A stretch of DNA of 64,000 nt. It comes from Muscardinus avellanarius (lineage: Eukaryota > Chordata > Mammalia > Rodentia > Gliridae). The position numbers were made by a program, and so were the translations under genes. The notes below the pieces were generated by a model. The model worked only from the letters and a program-made list of their open reading frames with translations, had not been told where the DNA came from and did no database searches. The stretch lies in the NCBI GenBank assembly GCA_963383645.1, contig OY726571.1:22847785-22911784 (forward strand), read 5' to 3'. Below are positions 36,690 to 47,165 of the stretch, one piece after another (within the stretch, counting starts at the first letter, position 1; each line of letters begins with the position of its first letter).

Positions 36690-37026
36690 TTTCTGCCACT
36701 GGAGATGTGAAGTGGAAATATCAAGCAGAACCACGGTGCCTCTAGGCTTTAGGTCAAAATCTCTCCTTGCTCTTCCTGGCTTTTGTTGGTGCTTATACTG
36801 CTTGGATCACAGCTATTGCATTGTGATTTCTGCCTTTGATTTTACCTGGTCTGCTGCCTTCTGTGCACCTCTGTCTCTTTCTCTCCATTTAAGGACACTA
36901 ATCCTTGGATCCAGAGATGCCCCCCTCTTCCCTCACACCCAGTATGACTTCATTTTTACTTATCTACACTGGCAAAGACACTATTTACAAAGAAGGTCAT
37001 ATGCTCAGTCTCTGTGTGAACACACA
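36690..37026 (+). mobile_element. MLT1 LTR, fragment 3 of 4
   Basis: CTCTTCCTGGCTTTTG, AAGGACACTAATCCTTGGAT, CCCAGTATGACTTC and CACTATTTACAAAGAAGGTC follow the MLT1 order. Confidence 0.7.
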
Positions 37027-37405
37027 TGTTGGGGAGATGCTAGGTATTACATAGGAATAAGAAGGGCAGAAAAAAGACAGAGAGTAGCCTTCCTGAAAGG
37101 GAATACAAGAATTGCCTTGCCCAGCTGTGGCCAGAGGCTTCCAGCCTATTACGTTGCAGCTTTAGATTCCTCCTGACACAATCATGCATAGTTGCACTAA
37201 GCCTTGGTGCAAAACCCAAATTACTATGCATAAAAAGAAATAGAATTTCTAGGGGATATGAGACCCGCCATATGGTAGGTGAGACCCCTGTTTTATACTC
37301 AGCAATCCTCCTACAGAACTTACCTAATAAAGCCTTTTTATGCCTACCCTATCTGAATTCTCTGAATGAAATATTTTTTGGGGTGATTGAATGGAGAGAA
37401 CTTCA
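37027..37405 (+). mobile_element. Solo LTR-like insertion in MLT1
   Basis: Begins near TGTTGGGGAGATG and contains TAATAAAGCCTTTTTATGCC, an LTR-type poly(A) signal and R region. It ends near GAACTTCA. MLT1 sequence resumes at once (CAGACACTATTTAATCC). CATG occurs at both edges, so the exact ends are unsure. Confidence 0.5.
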
Positions 37406-37443
37406 TGATTCTATAACAGCAGACACTATTTAATCCACCACAG
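37406..37443 (+). mobile_element. MLT1 LTR, fragment 4 of 4
   Basis: TGATTCTATAACAGCAGAC then ACTATTTAATCCACCACAG, the 3' end of the MLT1 LTR. Confidence 0.6.
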
Positions 37444-37811
37444 TAAACAACTAAAGGGACCTACAGTGCAATAATCAGTGAGATAAAAGACAAGCCAGGA
37501 GTCTACAGTAAAAAGGCCAGCAAAAAAGGAGCTTTTTGAGAAAGACTGAGAAGACAAAGTTCTATTTCTAGCCTAGACCTCCAGGATCATATGTCCAATT
37601 CCCACTCAAGCTTTACCTTTGGTGTTTTTCAGGCATCTCAAATTCAACACGTCCAACCATGAATCATACTGTTTTCCCCAGTGTTTTTCATAATAGTAAA
37701 AGGTACCAATGTGCAGTCATGAAGTGAGAACGAGTACATGTGCCAAGATTCATCTTCATGAGGCAGGGCAGAGGACCTGGAAACAGGAGAGATTAATCAA
37801 GGCCATCTGTA

Positions 37812-38009
37812 GGCCGGGCGTGGTGGTGCACACTTGCAATTCCAGTGCTTGGGAGGCTGATACAGGAGGATCTCACAGGTTCGAAGCCAGCCTCAGCTAC
37901 TAAGTGAGGCTCTCAGCAACTTAGTGAGACCCTGTTTCCAAATAAAGTATGAAATAGGTCTGAGAGTATAGCCCAGAGGTAGAAAAGTCCCTGGGTTGTA
38001 CAGTTGGTA

Positions 38010-38044
<35 letters not shown>
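37812..38044 (+). repeat. B1-ID dimer SINE with (CA)n tail
   Basis: CAAGGCCATCTGTA stands on both sides (37798 and 38043), a 14-bp target-site duplication. Tail of CA repeats (38011-38043). Confidence 0.92.
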
Positions 38045-38045
<1 letters not shown>

Positions 38046-38159
38046 GGCCATCTGTATTTCCTTCTGTGAGGGGGGAGCAGGTGATCAGGAAGGTGAGGGA
38101 TCAGGAAGGAAATCAGGGCCTCCCAGCCCACAAGATAACAATTTAAATTAAAAATTAAA

Positions 38160-38443
38160 ATTGCTCCAAAGATATTGGTCCCTCAAAAACCAACTCTGAC
38201 CAATTTTAAAAGAGCAGATGAAGAAAATCAGTAAGGATTAGGAGCCTACCTCCAAAGAGTTTTTATGGTTACTTTCTTTTGGGGACCCCTCTCTCCCCAC
38301 ATAGTGGGGGGCTTTTCTGCCTTCTATCTTTCCCTGACTCAAAGTAAACTTTTCATATTTCTATATACTTTTCTGGCCCTTGGGCTTCATTTGTTGAAAT
38401 TCACTGGACAACAACCCATATTAGATAAGACACCCTCATTTCA
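38160..38443 (-). mobile_element. LTR fragment related to the left end of the 31.6 kb element
   Basis: Read in reverse it starts TGAAATGAGGGTGTC and runs in parallel with 31587 to about 31880, including GGGGTCCCCAAAAGAAAGTA. Confidence 0.65.
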
Positions 38444-38454
38444 TTAATACTATG

Positions 38455-38600
38455 TAGGATGAGTATTCCTGGTTCAAAAATCTAAAGTCCAAAATCCAAA
38501 AGTATTTGGGCTCTTACATGATGCTGCAAGTGAAAGTTACTTTATCTCATCTTATGTGTCACACTAAAAGCTAGGTGCACTAAAAATGTTCTAAATAGTT
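38455..38600 (+). mobile_element. Tigger/MER2-like DNA transposon end
   Basis: GGATGAGTATTCCTGG, AAAAATCTAAAGTCCAAAATC then CATGATGCTGCAAGTG resemble the terminal region of TcMar-Tigger relics. Confidence 0.5.
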
Positions 38601-38872
38601 CAGGCTAGAAATTGAGGGGTCAGGGTGGTAGAACACAGGCACCCAGAACTCCCCTGGCCCATGCCTGCAAGATAAAGCAAAGAGACAGGTGTGTAGCTGC
38701 ATTTAGAAGAGAGCGGCTGTGGATGAACATTGGACTTTGACAGGAGAGAAGTGGAGAATTGGTGAAAATGAGAGAATAAGCCTAATAGCACAGCAAGAGA
38801 AACTTCTCTGGCACCTGCCTCTTCATGCTGTGACCAGGAGGAAGGATCCTCCCTTCTGAGCTGATAAAGGAG

Positions 38873-38886
38873 AGAGGGAGAGGGGG

Positions 38887-38940
<54 letters not shown>

Positions 38941-39210
38941 AAGAGGAGAGGAGAGGAGAGGAGAGGAGAGGAGAGGAGAGGAGAGGAGAGGAGAGGAGAG
39001 GAGAGAGGAGGAGAGGGGAGGAGAGGAGAGGAGAGGAGAGGAGAGGAGAGGAGAGGAGAGGAGAGGAGAGAGGAGGAGAGGGGAGGAGAGGAGAGGAGAG
39101 GAGGAGAGGAGAGGAGAGGAGAGAGGAGGAGAGGGGAGGAGAGGAGAGGAGGAGAGGAGAGGAGAGGAGAGGAGAGAGGAGGAGAGGGGAGGAGAGGAGA
39201 GGAGAGAGAG
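38873..39210. repeat. Purine-only (GGAGA)n/(GA)n tract
   Basis: About 335 bp with no pyrimidine on the plus strand: (GA)n, then GGAGA units broken by GAGGAGGAGAGGGGAG blocks that recur at about 39006, 39071, 39124 and 39177. Confidence 0.95.
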
Positions 39211-39276
39211 AGTGAGCACTTGGTACAGAACCCTGCACTCTGCACACATACAATCTAGATAAACAAAAGCTGATAA

Positions 39277-39315
<39 letters not shown>

Positions 39316-39415
39316 CGAGAGAGAGAGAGAGAGAAAGAAGAGAGAGAAGAGAGCAAGCTAGCACACTTGGTATAGAAGCCTGCACTCTGCATACATACAA
39401 TTCAGATGAACAAGA
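39211..39415. repeat. Diverged direct duplication around GA repeats
   Basis: GAGCACTTGGTACAGAACCC with CTGCACTCTGCACACATAC (39213) recurs as GCACACTTGGTATAGAAGCC with CTGCACTCTGCATACATAC (39360). A second (GA)n block (39282-39350) lies between. Confidence 0.85.
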
Positions 39416-39419
39416 GAGT

Positions 39420-40620
39420 TGGAGTTTACACAGCAGGTTAGATTTAGAGAATGAGTTTCTTCCATCTCTCAGCAATCTCTTGGAGTGACAAAACCAGAAG
39501 CCACATTGAGGAAGGTTCTGCTGTTTGAGTTTATATTATTCTGAGGGTCAGAATTCTGACAAATTCCAGTCTCTGGGATGCCATGGATACACTACTGTAC
39601 TGCCTGGGAGGGTGGTGGTCCCAGGAGATAAACTCATCAAGAAATCTGTGCCAAGGTAAATGTGGGCTGTGATGCAGAGTGCAGGACATAAGGGCATGGC
39701 CTTCTGGAATTGTGGATCAGGGGCCCTGTCTTCTGAGCTGGGAAATGACATGATTGTTCATGGTCTATTGGGGACCAGCATCAAGGATGGCAGAAACACA
39801 AGTGTTCTGCCACACCCCTCCCAGCACAGAACATATGGTTCACTTGCCCCCCCTCCACACCCTTGGCAGCATCATGGGTCCACTATGGTTCTGCATATAA
39901 AATGTATATGAGGGAAAGATGGTGACTGAGGGAAGCAGCATGTATCAGTCCTGCTGATACTCGATTCCTATTGCTGTAAAAATAGTATCTTGACAAGAAA
40001 AAGAAACCAATGTAAATTTGAACAGAGCAATGAGAATTGAAAGGCAGAAACAAGGCTAGAAGGCACATCAGAGAGCAGCAAAGTACTCTGTCTATCTCCA
40101 ATGGATGCAGCTGTGGGGGCTGCTGTGTCACCATTTTGCCTCACTGTGCAGGGGCTGCTGACACCGCAACCTCCAGAGACCCCAGCAAAAAAGCCAGTAA
40201 CTTGAAGGGAAGTAAGTGACTGCAGCTCATCAGAATTGTAAGTGGTCGGCTCCTCCTGCATGGACCCTGGCTACAACTTGCAGCGGTGACAGCTGAGCTC
40301 ACCACATCCTCCAGAGATTCAGTGCAGTGCTCAGCACCATAAGTGAACCAGTCATCCCCATGAAAGACCACCCAGTGTGGTAGCAGAGATTTGAGCAGCA
40401 AGACTTGCAGGTCTGAGACTTTGTGGCTCACTCTGGTGAAGGTGGGAATGGAGTATGCTGTGGGACACAGCAGAGGCTTGGATTACAAGACAGCCCCCAG
40501 GGCCAATCAGACAAAAAGGCCTATAGTCTCCAACACTCAGTGCCCTAGTAGGGCCTCTGGAGATAGCCACTCCAGACTTCCCCATATCAAATCATGAAAG
40601 CCAGGAAGGCCCGGAGCAAC
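39420..40620. other. Unassigned intergenic stretch
   Basis: Slightly GC-richer than its surroundings. Frames of 60-97 codons occur on both strands, but none is recognisable and codon use is not gene-like. Confidence 0.45.
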
Positions 40621-40624
40621 ACTG

Positions 40625-41225
40625 ATTATATTTCTCTCCACTTAAAATCTTTCAATGACTTAGCAATCCAGAGTAAAACCTTAGGGTCAAGAATAAAATG
40701 CTTATTTGCCTGTGAAGTGCTACATGTCTAGCCCTTGGCTGCCCCTCCAGGTCCATGGTCACCATTCTTTCTCCTGCTGCCTTCTTCCAATGACACTGAT
40801 CTCAATACACCAAACTCCTTCCCACTGCATCACTTTGCACATCATGTTTTAACTCCTGGAAACTCCATTTTATATCATCATTGGATCCCATCCAAGTCAG
40901 TTTTGGTGGCCCAGCTTCGATCCCTCTTCCTCAGCAAGAACTTAATGAACTCTCCAACTTTTCTTTTGGAATGAGATTCCCAGCTGTAATTGAGCAATTA
41001 CTTTAAACTTACGTTATTTATATATCTGTGCCAAAGTAGTAAAACCCATGTGGTTAGATACCATATTTATCTTGCTAACCACTGAACAGTGACTCTGCCT
41101 TGAACAACCTAGATGAACGGTGCCTTTGAATCATGCATGAGTGGCCCGGCTGATGAATTCTGACACCATGTTCAGTGCCTGTCCCATAGAGAGTGCTCAT
41201 TGAATGTTTGCAAAATACCTGAATC
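40625..41225 (+). mobile_element. LINE-2 (L2) 3' relic
   Basis: TCTTTCAATGACTTAGC, CCAAACTCCTTCCCACTGC, CCCTCTTCCTCAGC and GAGAGTGCTCATTGAATG follow the L2 3' end in order over about 600 bp. A frame-broken relic. Confidence 0.65.
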
Positions 41226-41910
41226 AAATAACTAATAAATCAAAAGACAATAGAAATGATAAAGTTGGCTGAACTCTACCAGGGGAAAAAGACAGAGCCT
41301 CGAGGTGCTCCAAAAGGTAAGAAGGGTCATGTAGAACAGAAAAAGTTAAGAAAGGAAACTGAGGTATTACAGGCCAAGTGGAAGAAAATCAGGACAATGT
41401 AGTATCATAGCACTAAAGGGTGAAAGAATTTAAAGAAGAGAGTGGTCCAGAATGTCAAATTTGCAGGCTGTTCAGGCCAGATGAAAAAGAGAAATCTTCT
41501 TTGAATTTAGTGATGTGAATTTCACTGCTGCACTTGACCTAGATAATTTTATGGAGTGTTTGGTGCTGAAGCAGGATCGAGTGGGTTGAAGATGAATAGG
41601 ATATGAGGAAATGAGATAGTAGCTCTTTCAAGGAGGTTAATTGACAGGGAGGAAGGAGAGAGACTGAGCAATATTCATAGGTTGATATGGTGTTAGAAGG
41701 AGATTTTGGTTCAGAGCCAGGTGGAATAATTGGCCTGAAGATGGAAATTAGGATGGTTTTTTTTGGGGGGGGAGAAAGGAAGTTATAAGCAGATTTACAC
41801 TTCTGATATTGACCCATAAAGGTCCATATCTAGCTTTGGGCCTCGAACATTTCTTTGCAAAAGATAGAGTCCTCACAGCCTGTGCTGGGCGTATCTATTT
41901 GTGAATGAAT
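41225..41910. other. Unassigned intergenic stretch
   Basis: No gene or named repeat seen. Confidence 0.45.
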
Positions 41911-41919
41911 ATTGTTTTA

Positions 41920-43090
41920 TTCTGTTTTCTATTGTTATAGCAGGATAGCAGAGGCTGATTAATTTGTAAGAAAAAGAGGTTAATTTTAACTTACAGTTCT
42001 GTAATTCCAAGAGCATGGTATCTGCTTGGCTTTTGGTGGGAAACATGGTCGATAACATCCCATACCTGGACTGTGTGTGAATGATGAGTGGGTGCATATG
42101 AGAGGGAGGTGAGGTTCCAGGTAGTTTATACAACCCATCTTCATAAAATAACTTACTCCCCTCATGGGGATTACACTAACAACTAAGCTCTTCATGAATA
42201 TGGAGCCCCTTTGATGTAGGATAGAAGAAATAAGTAGGTAGAAAGGAGACAGGAAGGAAAAGTAAAATATAACTTTAATATAAGAACCCAGAGCTGAAGT
42301 GCTTCAGCCTCTAGTCCACAAACCAGTTCTTTTTCCTAGGCCAGACTCTCTCAAAAAATCCTGGGAAACTTGTAGATCCTAGAGTTAACTACAATATTTC
42401 TGAGAAGCCTATACTTTAGGATATGCTAGCTTATCTATCAATCAGCTAATGAGGACCCCGATCAGCCTGAAGATCCTAAAGCTGACCAGACCACCAGACC
42501 AACAGGAAGCGCCTCAGGACTACTGGACTGAGCTCGTCCATTCTAAGGCTGACCAGACCACCTGGCCACCATAAACCACCTTGGGACTACTGGACTGAGC
42601 TCATTCATTCTAAGGCTGACCAGACCACCTGGCCACCATAAAACACCTTGGGACTACCGGACTGAGCTCATCCTCGGATACCTTCTCTAGCCCACTCCTC
42701 ATGAAAGTCCCCTATAAGAAGAGAACCCTGAACTCCCCAAAATGCCTTCCTCATCTTGAGGTGGCCTGCATTCTCTCTTTAATGTGCATTTCCTCCCCCT
42801 TTCCCCAAATAAACCGCTGTCTATGTCTCTAACTGGCGCGTGCTGAAATTCTTTTCTGTCACGTTAGCCAAGGACCCCGCTGATCCTGAGTTCCTGAGCT
42901 GAGGACTCACCCCAACACCATGACTTAATTATTTAAAAAAGTCTCAGCACTTCTCAACACCATTATAACTAAGAACACTGATTCCATTCCATTCACCCCC
43001 TAAAGGACCTACCTCATAATACTATAAAACTGAGAATTAAATTACAACATATCAGTTTTGGGTGAGGGAATGCAAATATTCAGACTATGT
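41920..43090 (-). mobile_element. MaLR LTR split by a younger LTR
   Basis: The left part, 41920-42214, holds AAGAAAAAGAGGTTAATTTT, TATCTGCTTGGCTTTTGGTG and AGAGGGAGGTGAGGTTCC. The right part, 42918-43090, holds CCATGACTTAATTA and AGTTTTGGGTGAGGGAATGC. The order matches MSTA/THE1-like LTRs read in reverse. Confidence 0.65.
42215..42917 (+). mobile_element. Solo LTR with three 67-bp U3 repeats
   Basis: Runs TGTAGGATAG...CACCCCAACA (703 bp). The 67-bp repeats start with GCTGACCAGACCACC at 42481, 42548 and 42615. A TATA-like CCTATAAGAAG (42711) and poly(A) signal CCAAATAAACCGC (42806) are in the normal LTR order. Flanks CTTTGA and CCATGA are consistent with a decayed 6-bp target duplication, as made by class II (ERVK) elements. 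No internal coding region. Confidence 0.75.
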
Positions 43091-43440
43091 TAAGGGGGCT
43101 TAGAAAATAAAGATTACCAAGCATCTTCCTCTCACACCACCAACTCCCCAAACCTTTCTCTCTCTCCCTTTTCTGTCAGATTCTAATTTGTAGTGAGAAG
43201 CAGAGACAAGAATCTGAAATTTTTGTAAGTTTCTAAGTGGTTCTGATGCAAGTGATCTAAGATTGTGTTCTAAGAAACATTGCTTTTAGAAGTATCTAAA
43301 TAATAATCACCACAATGCACGACCTTGTTTCCCTTGATTTCTGTCTAAAATTGAAAAACTCCTGGTGGTTATTTATACTATGCAACACACTTATCACTCA
43401 AATTATTTTTTGAGTAAACAGTCACTGTCTGTCTGTCTAT
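43090..43440. other. Unassigned intergenic stretch
   Basis: No gene or named repeat seen. Confidence 0.45.
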
Positions 43441-43445
43441 CTCTT

Positions 43446-43494
<49 letters not shown>
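43440..43494. repeat. (CT)n microsatellite
   Basis: About 50 bp of CT following TCTTTCTTT. Confidence 0.95.
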
Positions 43495-43497
<3 letters not shown>

Positions 43498-43499
43498 AT

Positions 43500-44205
43500 C
43501 ATTCCAAGCTGTCATTAAAATTATTTAGACCTTTATATTCTTTTCCACATCTCCTATTTTTGTTAAATCCTGGCTTACCGAAGCCTGGCTGGCTACTGAA
43601 GTTACTAGTTTTCTCGTGCCTCTCTCAAGTAAAAACTTCTCAGTGTCTCACCCTCTCTACCTAGTTACCTCAGAATTGAAAGATGAGGTTAGAATTTCCT
43701 TTCTTCCCAAATCACGCCATTACTCCCACACCTTCTTGCAAAAGCTTCTGCTTCCGAGACTCATGCCTACGAACAAGAGTCTCATAATTAGAAGAGATTT
43801 TCAAATGTCCAAATATTTTAATAAAGCCTTACAGGCCTCTAGAAAGAAAAGGGGTGATCCTTGAGCAGGTGATCAGGTGAAATGATCTTAAAATGCCACA
43901 GAGGGGGGGTGTACCTTAATTTATTATCTTTGCATGGTTCAGAAACATATCGGAGATGATGACAAGTAACTAAATATATGCCCAGTACTTTATATGCTTG
44001 AAGCACTGTAACAAATCTGGGAAACAGCAAAGTATTCTGGGATAACAGCCATTTTCGAATCCTACTAAAACGGGTATGGGGCAGGGTCTCTTCTGTCTTT
44101 CATGCCCCTGGGACTATTTGGGCTTTTAATGGAAGCAGTGACGGGTTTGAATTTCACTACTGTCAGATTTAAGAAGGTCACAGGTAGTGACTGTATTCAA
44201 ATCAT
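43500..44205. other. Unassigned intergenic stretch
   Basis: Frames up to 82 codons are not recognisable; no named repeat seen. Confidence 0.45.
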
Positions 44206-44206
44206 T

Positions 44207-44209
<3 letters not shown>

Positions 44210-44248
<39 letters not shown>

Positions 44249-44262
44249 TGTATGTATGTTTT
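44210..44262. repeat. (GT)n microsatellite
   Basis: GT repeats with TATG interruptions; tail of the adjacent reverse SINE. Confidence 0.93.
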
Positions 44263-44263
44263 A

Positions 44264-44442
44264 TATTTTTACTAGAAATCTAACTCAGAAGCATTCAACC
44301 TCCAAGTGATACTCATAGCCGTATTTTATTTTTGAAACAGAGTCTCACTAAGTTGCTGAGGCTGGCAGTAAACCGGTGATCCTTTTACCTTAGACTCCCA
44401 GGTACTGGGAGTTTTACAGGTGTGTGCCACTACCCTTGGCTC
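44264..44442 (-). repeat. B1-ID dimer SINE, strongly diverged
   Basis: Reverse copy from TTTTTACTAGAAATC to CCACTACCCTTGGC; one of the most mutated copies here. Confidence 0.82.
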
Positions 44443-44449
44443 CAAATCA

Positions 44450-45540
44450 TTCTAATTAACACCTGAGCCCCATTTCACCAAGAGGTGAAAATGACTCTCT
44501 AAATTATTCAACCTCGTCAATCCTAAACCTGTTTAGTCGTCCTCACCTGTTCCTTCTTGTGAGAGCTACACAAAAGGGTCTTGGCAGTTTCCCCTTTGAC
44601 TCTGCCTCCTGACTCTGGAGCTTCCATCTGTAACCCCCACAGCAGCATGGTGTGCCCCTTCATTGGGATCTGTGAGTTACAAATTATCTTTTCAATGGCA
44701 GTTATCTCCTATCTGTTGGCCTCACCATCCCCTAATAATAATGAAACCAGTGGTCTAGAGAATAAGCAAGAGATAGTTCTGAGTCAGCCAAAATCCACGA
44801 CCTTTAAGATACTGTTGGCAGCCTCCAGTACCCTTTACTGGATGGCCATCTTCCTCATGGGGTAAGTACCAATGCCTCAGACAACTCCAGATATGTAACA
44901 GACACAGTCTGCCATCTTCACTCACTTCCTTGGAGCTCTATTTGCTGAATTCCCTGAGTTGACATCAGAGAGCTTTGCTTTTGGAGTCTTTCCAAACTCC
45001 ACAGAGTGAAAGGAGAGATTAGGACGGAAACTCCAAATCAGAAGTGAAGTTTTTCTCTCCCTGAATGGGTCTGTGGGGTTTTCTTCAAGGTAAGGAATGA
45101 CACTGAAAGTCATTGAATACCACTGAATGTCTCTACTGTCTCACAGTACATGTTGCAGCCTCTTACTGTGGGGGCCTGTAACTGTTACTCTGCTCCCTCT
45201 GGAGAACGTAGAAGGGCAAAGACAGATGGGCTCAGGCCTGGCTGGTCTGGGCATCCCCTAAGTTCTGTGCTCCTTACACATTCTTGCTAAGGGAAGAGCA
45301 TACAGTGTTGCCTTTCTCTGTCCTGATCTGACATTCCCCTTCTGTAGGAAGGAAGCAGGTCAACCAGTATGCTACAGAACCATGTGTCAAAGCAGAAAAT
45401 GAGATTCCAGTCTATTATTTCAGTAGGTTCCTCCAGTCTCGACTAATGGGCCTTTTAGAGCCTTAACTCCCACTGTGGCAGTAAGAAAACCTCCAGAGAA
45501 AGGGAGGGAGAAAGATCACATTCTTGCCTAGTGGTCCTAG
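44450..45540. other. Unassigned intergenic stretch
   Basis: Contains a 94-codon frame (44581-44865, +) with two hydrophobic segments but no recognisable family. I treat it as chance. Confidence 0.4.
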
Positions 45541-45734
45541 TAAATGAAGAATTTTTTTTTCTTCATAGGGCTGGATGTGGTGATGGGATGATGTTTCAAG
45601 ACTTACTCAGCCAATTTATATCAACAAATATGATCCCATTGAAGATAATATGGATTTTAAGTGAGGGAGTGCAAAAACATTCAGACCACAGCAACTCTGA
45701 TATATTTTCAAGTGTATATGTATATATACATGTG

Positions 45735-45784
<50 letters not shown>

Positions 45785-45969
45785 ATTGAACCCAGGGCAT
45801 TCTATCTCTGAGGTATATCCTCAGCCATATTTTATTTTTTATTCTGAAACAGGATTTCACTAAGTTGCTGAGGCCTTGCTAAGTTTCTGAGACTGGCTTT
45901 GAACCTGTGATCCTCCTGCCTTGGTCTCCAAAGTACTAGGATTACAGGCATGTGCCACCACTTCTGGCT
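45735..45969 (-). repeat. B1-ID dimer SINE with (AC)n tail
   Basis: (CA)n at 45738-45782 precedes a reverse copy that lacks the outermost ID bases (starts GATTGAACCCAGGG). Confidence 0.88.
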
Positions 45970-46167
45970 AATAGTTATATAGTTTTCATTAAGACACAAG
46001 AGTATATATAGTTGTATTAAGAAATGGAAAAACATCATTATTGTTTCATTAATGAAATGTTGCTTACATTAGTTATTACACTAATCTTTGGACAGTTTTA
46101 AGGCTATTCATGATACCAGTGACTGAAAAGGTTTTTGTGTACTGCATAGATGAACAATTTCTTCATT

Positions 46168-47165
46168 CAGCATGTTAGTTTTCTATTGCTCTATAGCCAA
46201 CTGCCACAAGTTTTAGTGGCCCAGAAAAACACACATTTATGATCTCTCTGTTTCTGACATTTGGAAGTCATGGTGTGGCATGAATGAATTCTCTGCTCCA
46301 GGTTTCTCTGGGCTGAAGTTAAGGTGTTGCTTGGGGCTTCAGCTCCTATCTGGGCTCCAACTCTTCTTCCTAACTCTCTGGTTGTTGGTAAACTTAATTT
46401 TCTTGTGGTTTGTGTGACTCAAGTCTTCATATTTCTTCTAGGTGTTAGTTAAGAATGGCTCTCAGTTCATTGTGGCTGTTTACTCTGTGAAGGTTTATTT
46501 TCTCTAGACCAATCAAGTGTGAGGTGCTCTGACCTCCTCTTCTGTACCGGCAAGATGCTGGAGCCCAGCAGTGTGTGGGATGGCACAATAAAAAATTACT
46601 CCTGAGATTTTATTTCTTGTGTCAAAGAGGTGAGAGGGGAAAAGGCAAGAGAGCCAACCTCCCTGAGAGGAACTCAGCTTTTCCTGTTATTACCTGCTTG
46701 TAGAGTTAAGATTGTCATCAAATTCTTGGATGTCTCTTGCTATGGAAGAAGAGCATGGTGTTAGAAATGTTATAGAAATGTTATTGTCTGGCAGGTTTGA
46801 GAGTTTGGCAGAGGTAGCTGTCTTCAGCCCCAGTTGGTCTTCTGCCCTTTAGCAAAGCAAGTGCCAAGGTAACAAAAGAGAAGGAGTTAGCTTAGGGAAT
46901 GAAGAGGCCTCAAGGTCGTTGTCTTCAGTTCCCTCAAGAAAGGCAGTCTTTTGACAAAGCAAGCAGGAAGCTATCAATCCTTAAGTCAGTATTTTTTTTT
47001 TTAGCATTTTAGTTTCCTACAGCTAGAGAAAACTATAAAGGCCTCATGTCGTTTGGTGAAGCCTGCTATGATCATTTCCTGTTTTAAAGGCAATGGATTT
47101 GGGACCTTAATTACATCTGTGAGATACTTTCGCAGTAGCACTTAAAGTTTGATTGAATAGTTCCT
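46168..47165 (+). mobile_element. MLT1-like LTR split by LTR element copy B
   Basis: TTTTCTATTGCTCTATAGCC, TTTTAGTGGCCCAGAAAAAC and GGGCTGAAGTTAAGGTG are MLT1 5' landmarks. After the insertion at 46570-47023, GGGACCTTAATTACATCTG follows. Confidence 0.6.
46570..47023 (-). mobile_element. LTR-type element, copy B
   Basis: Second copy of the element at 36264-36686, same strand, with a reverse AAATAAAATC near its left end and TGT at its reverse start. It also lies inside an MLT1. Confidence 0.6.

Noticed and set aside
38600..39475. A 291-codon minus frame rich in Ser, Leu and Pro
   Set aside because: It is the translation of the (GA)n/(GGAGA)n tract, which lacks stops in several frames at once.
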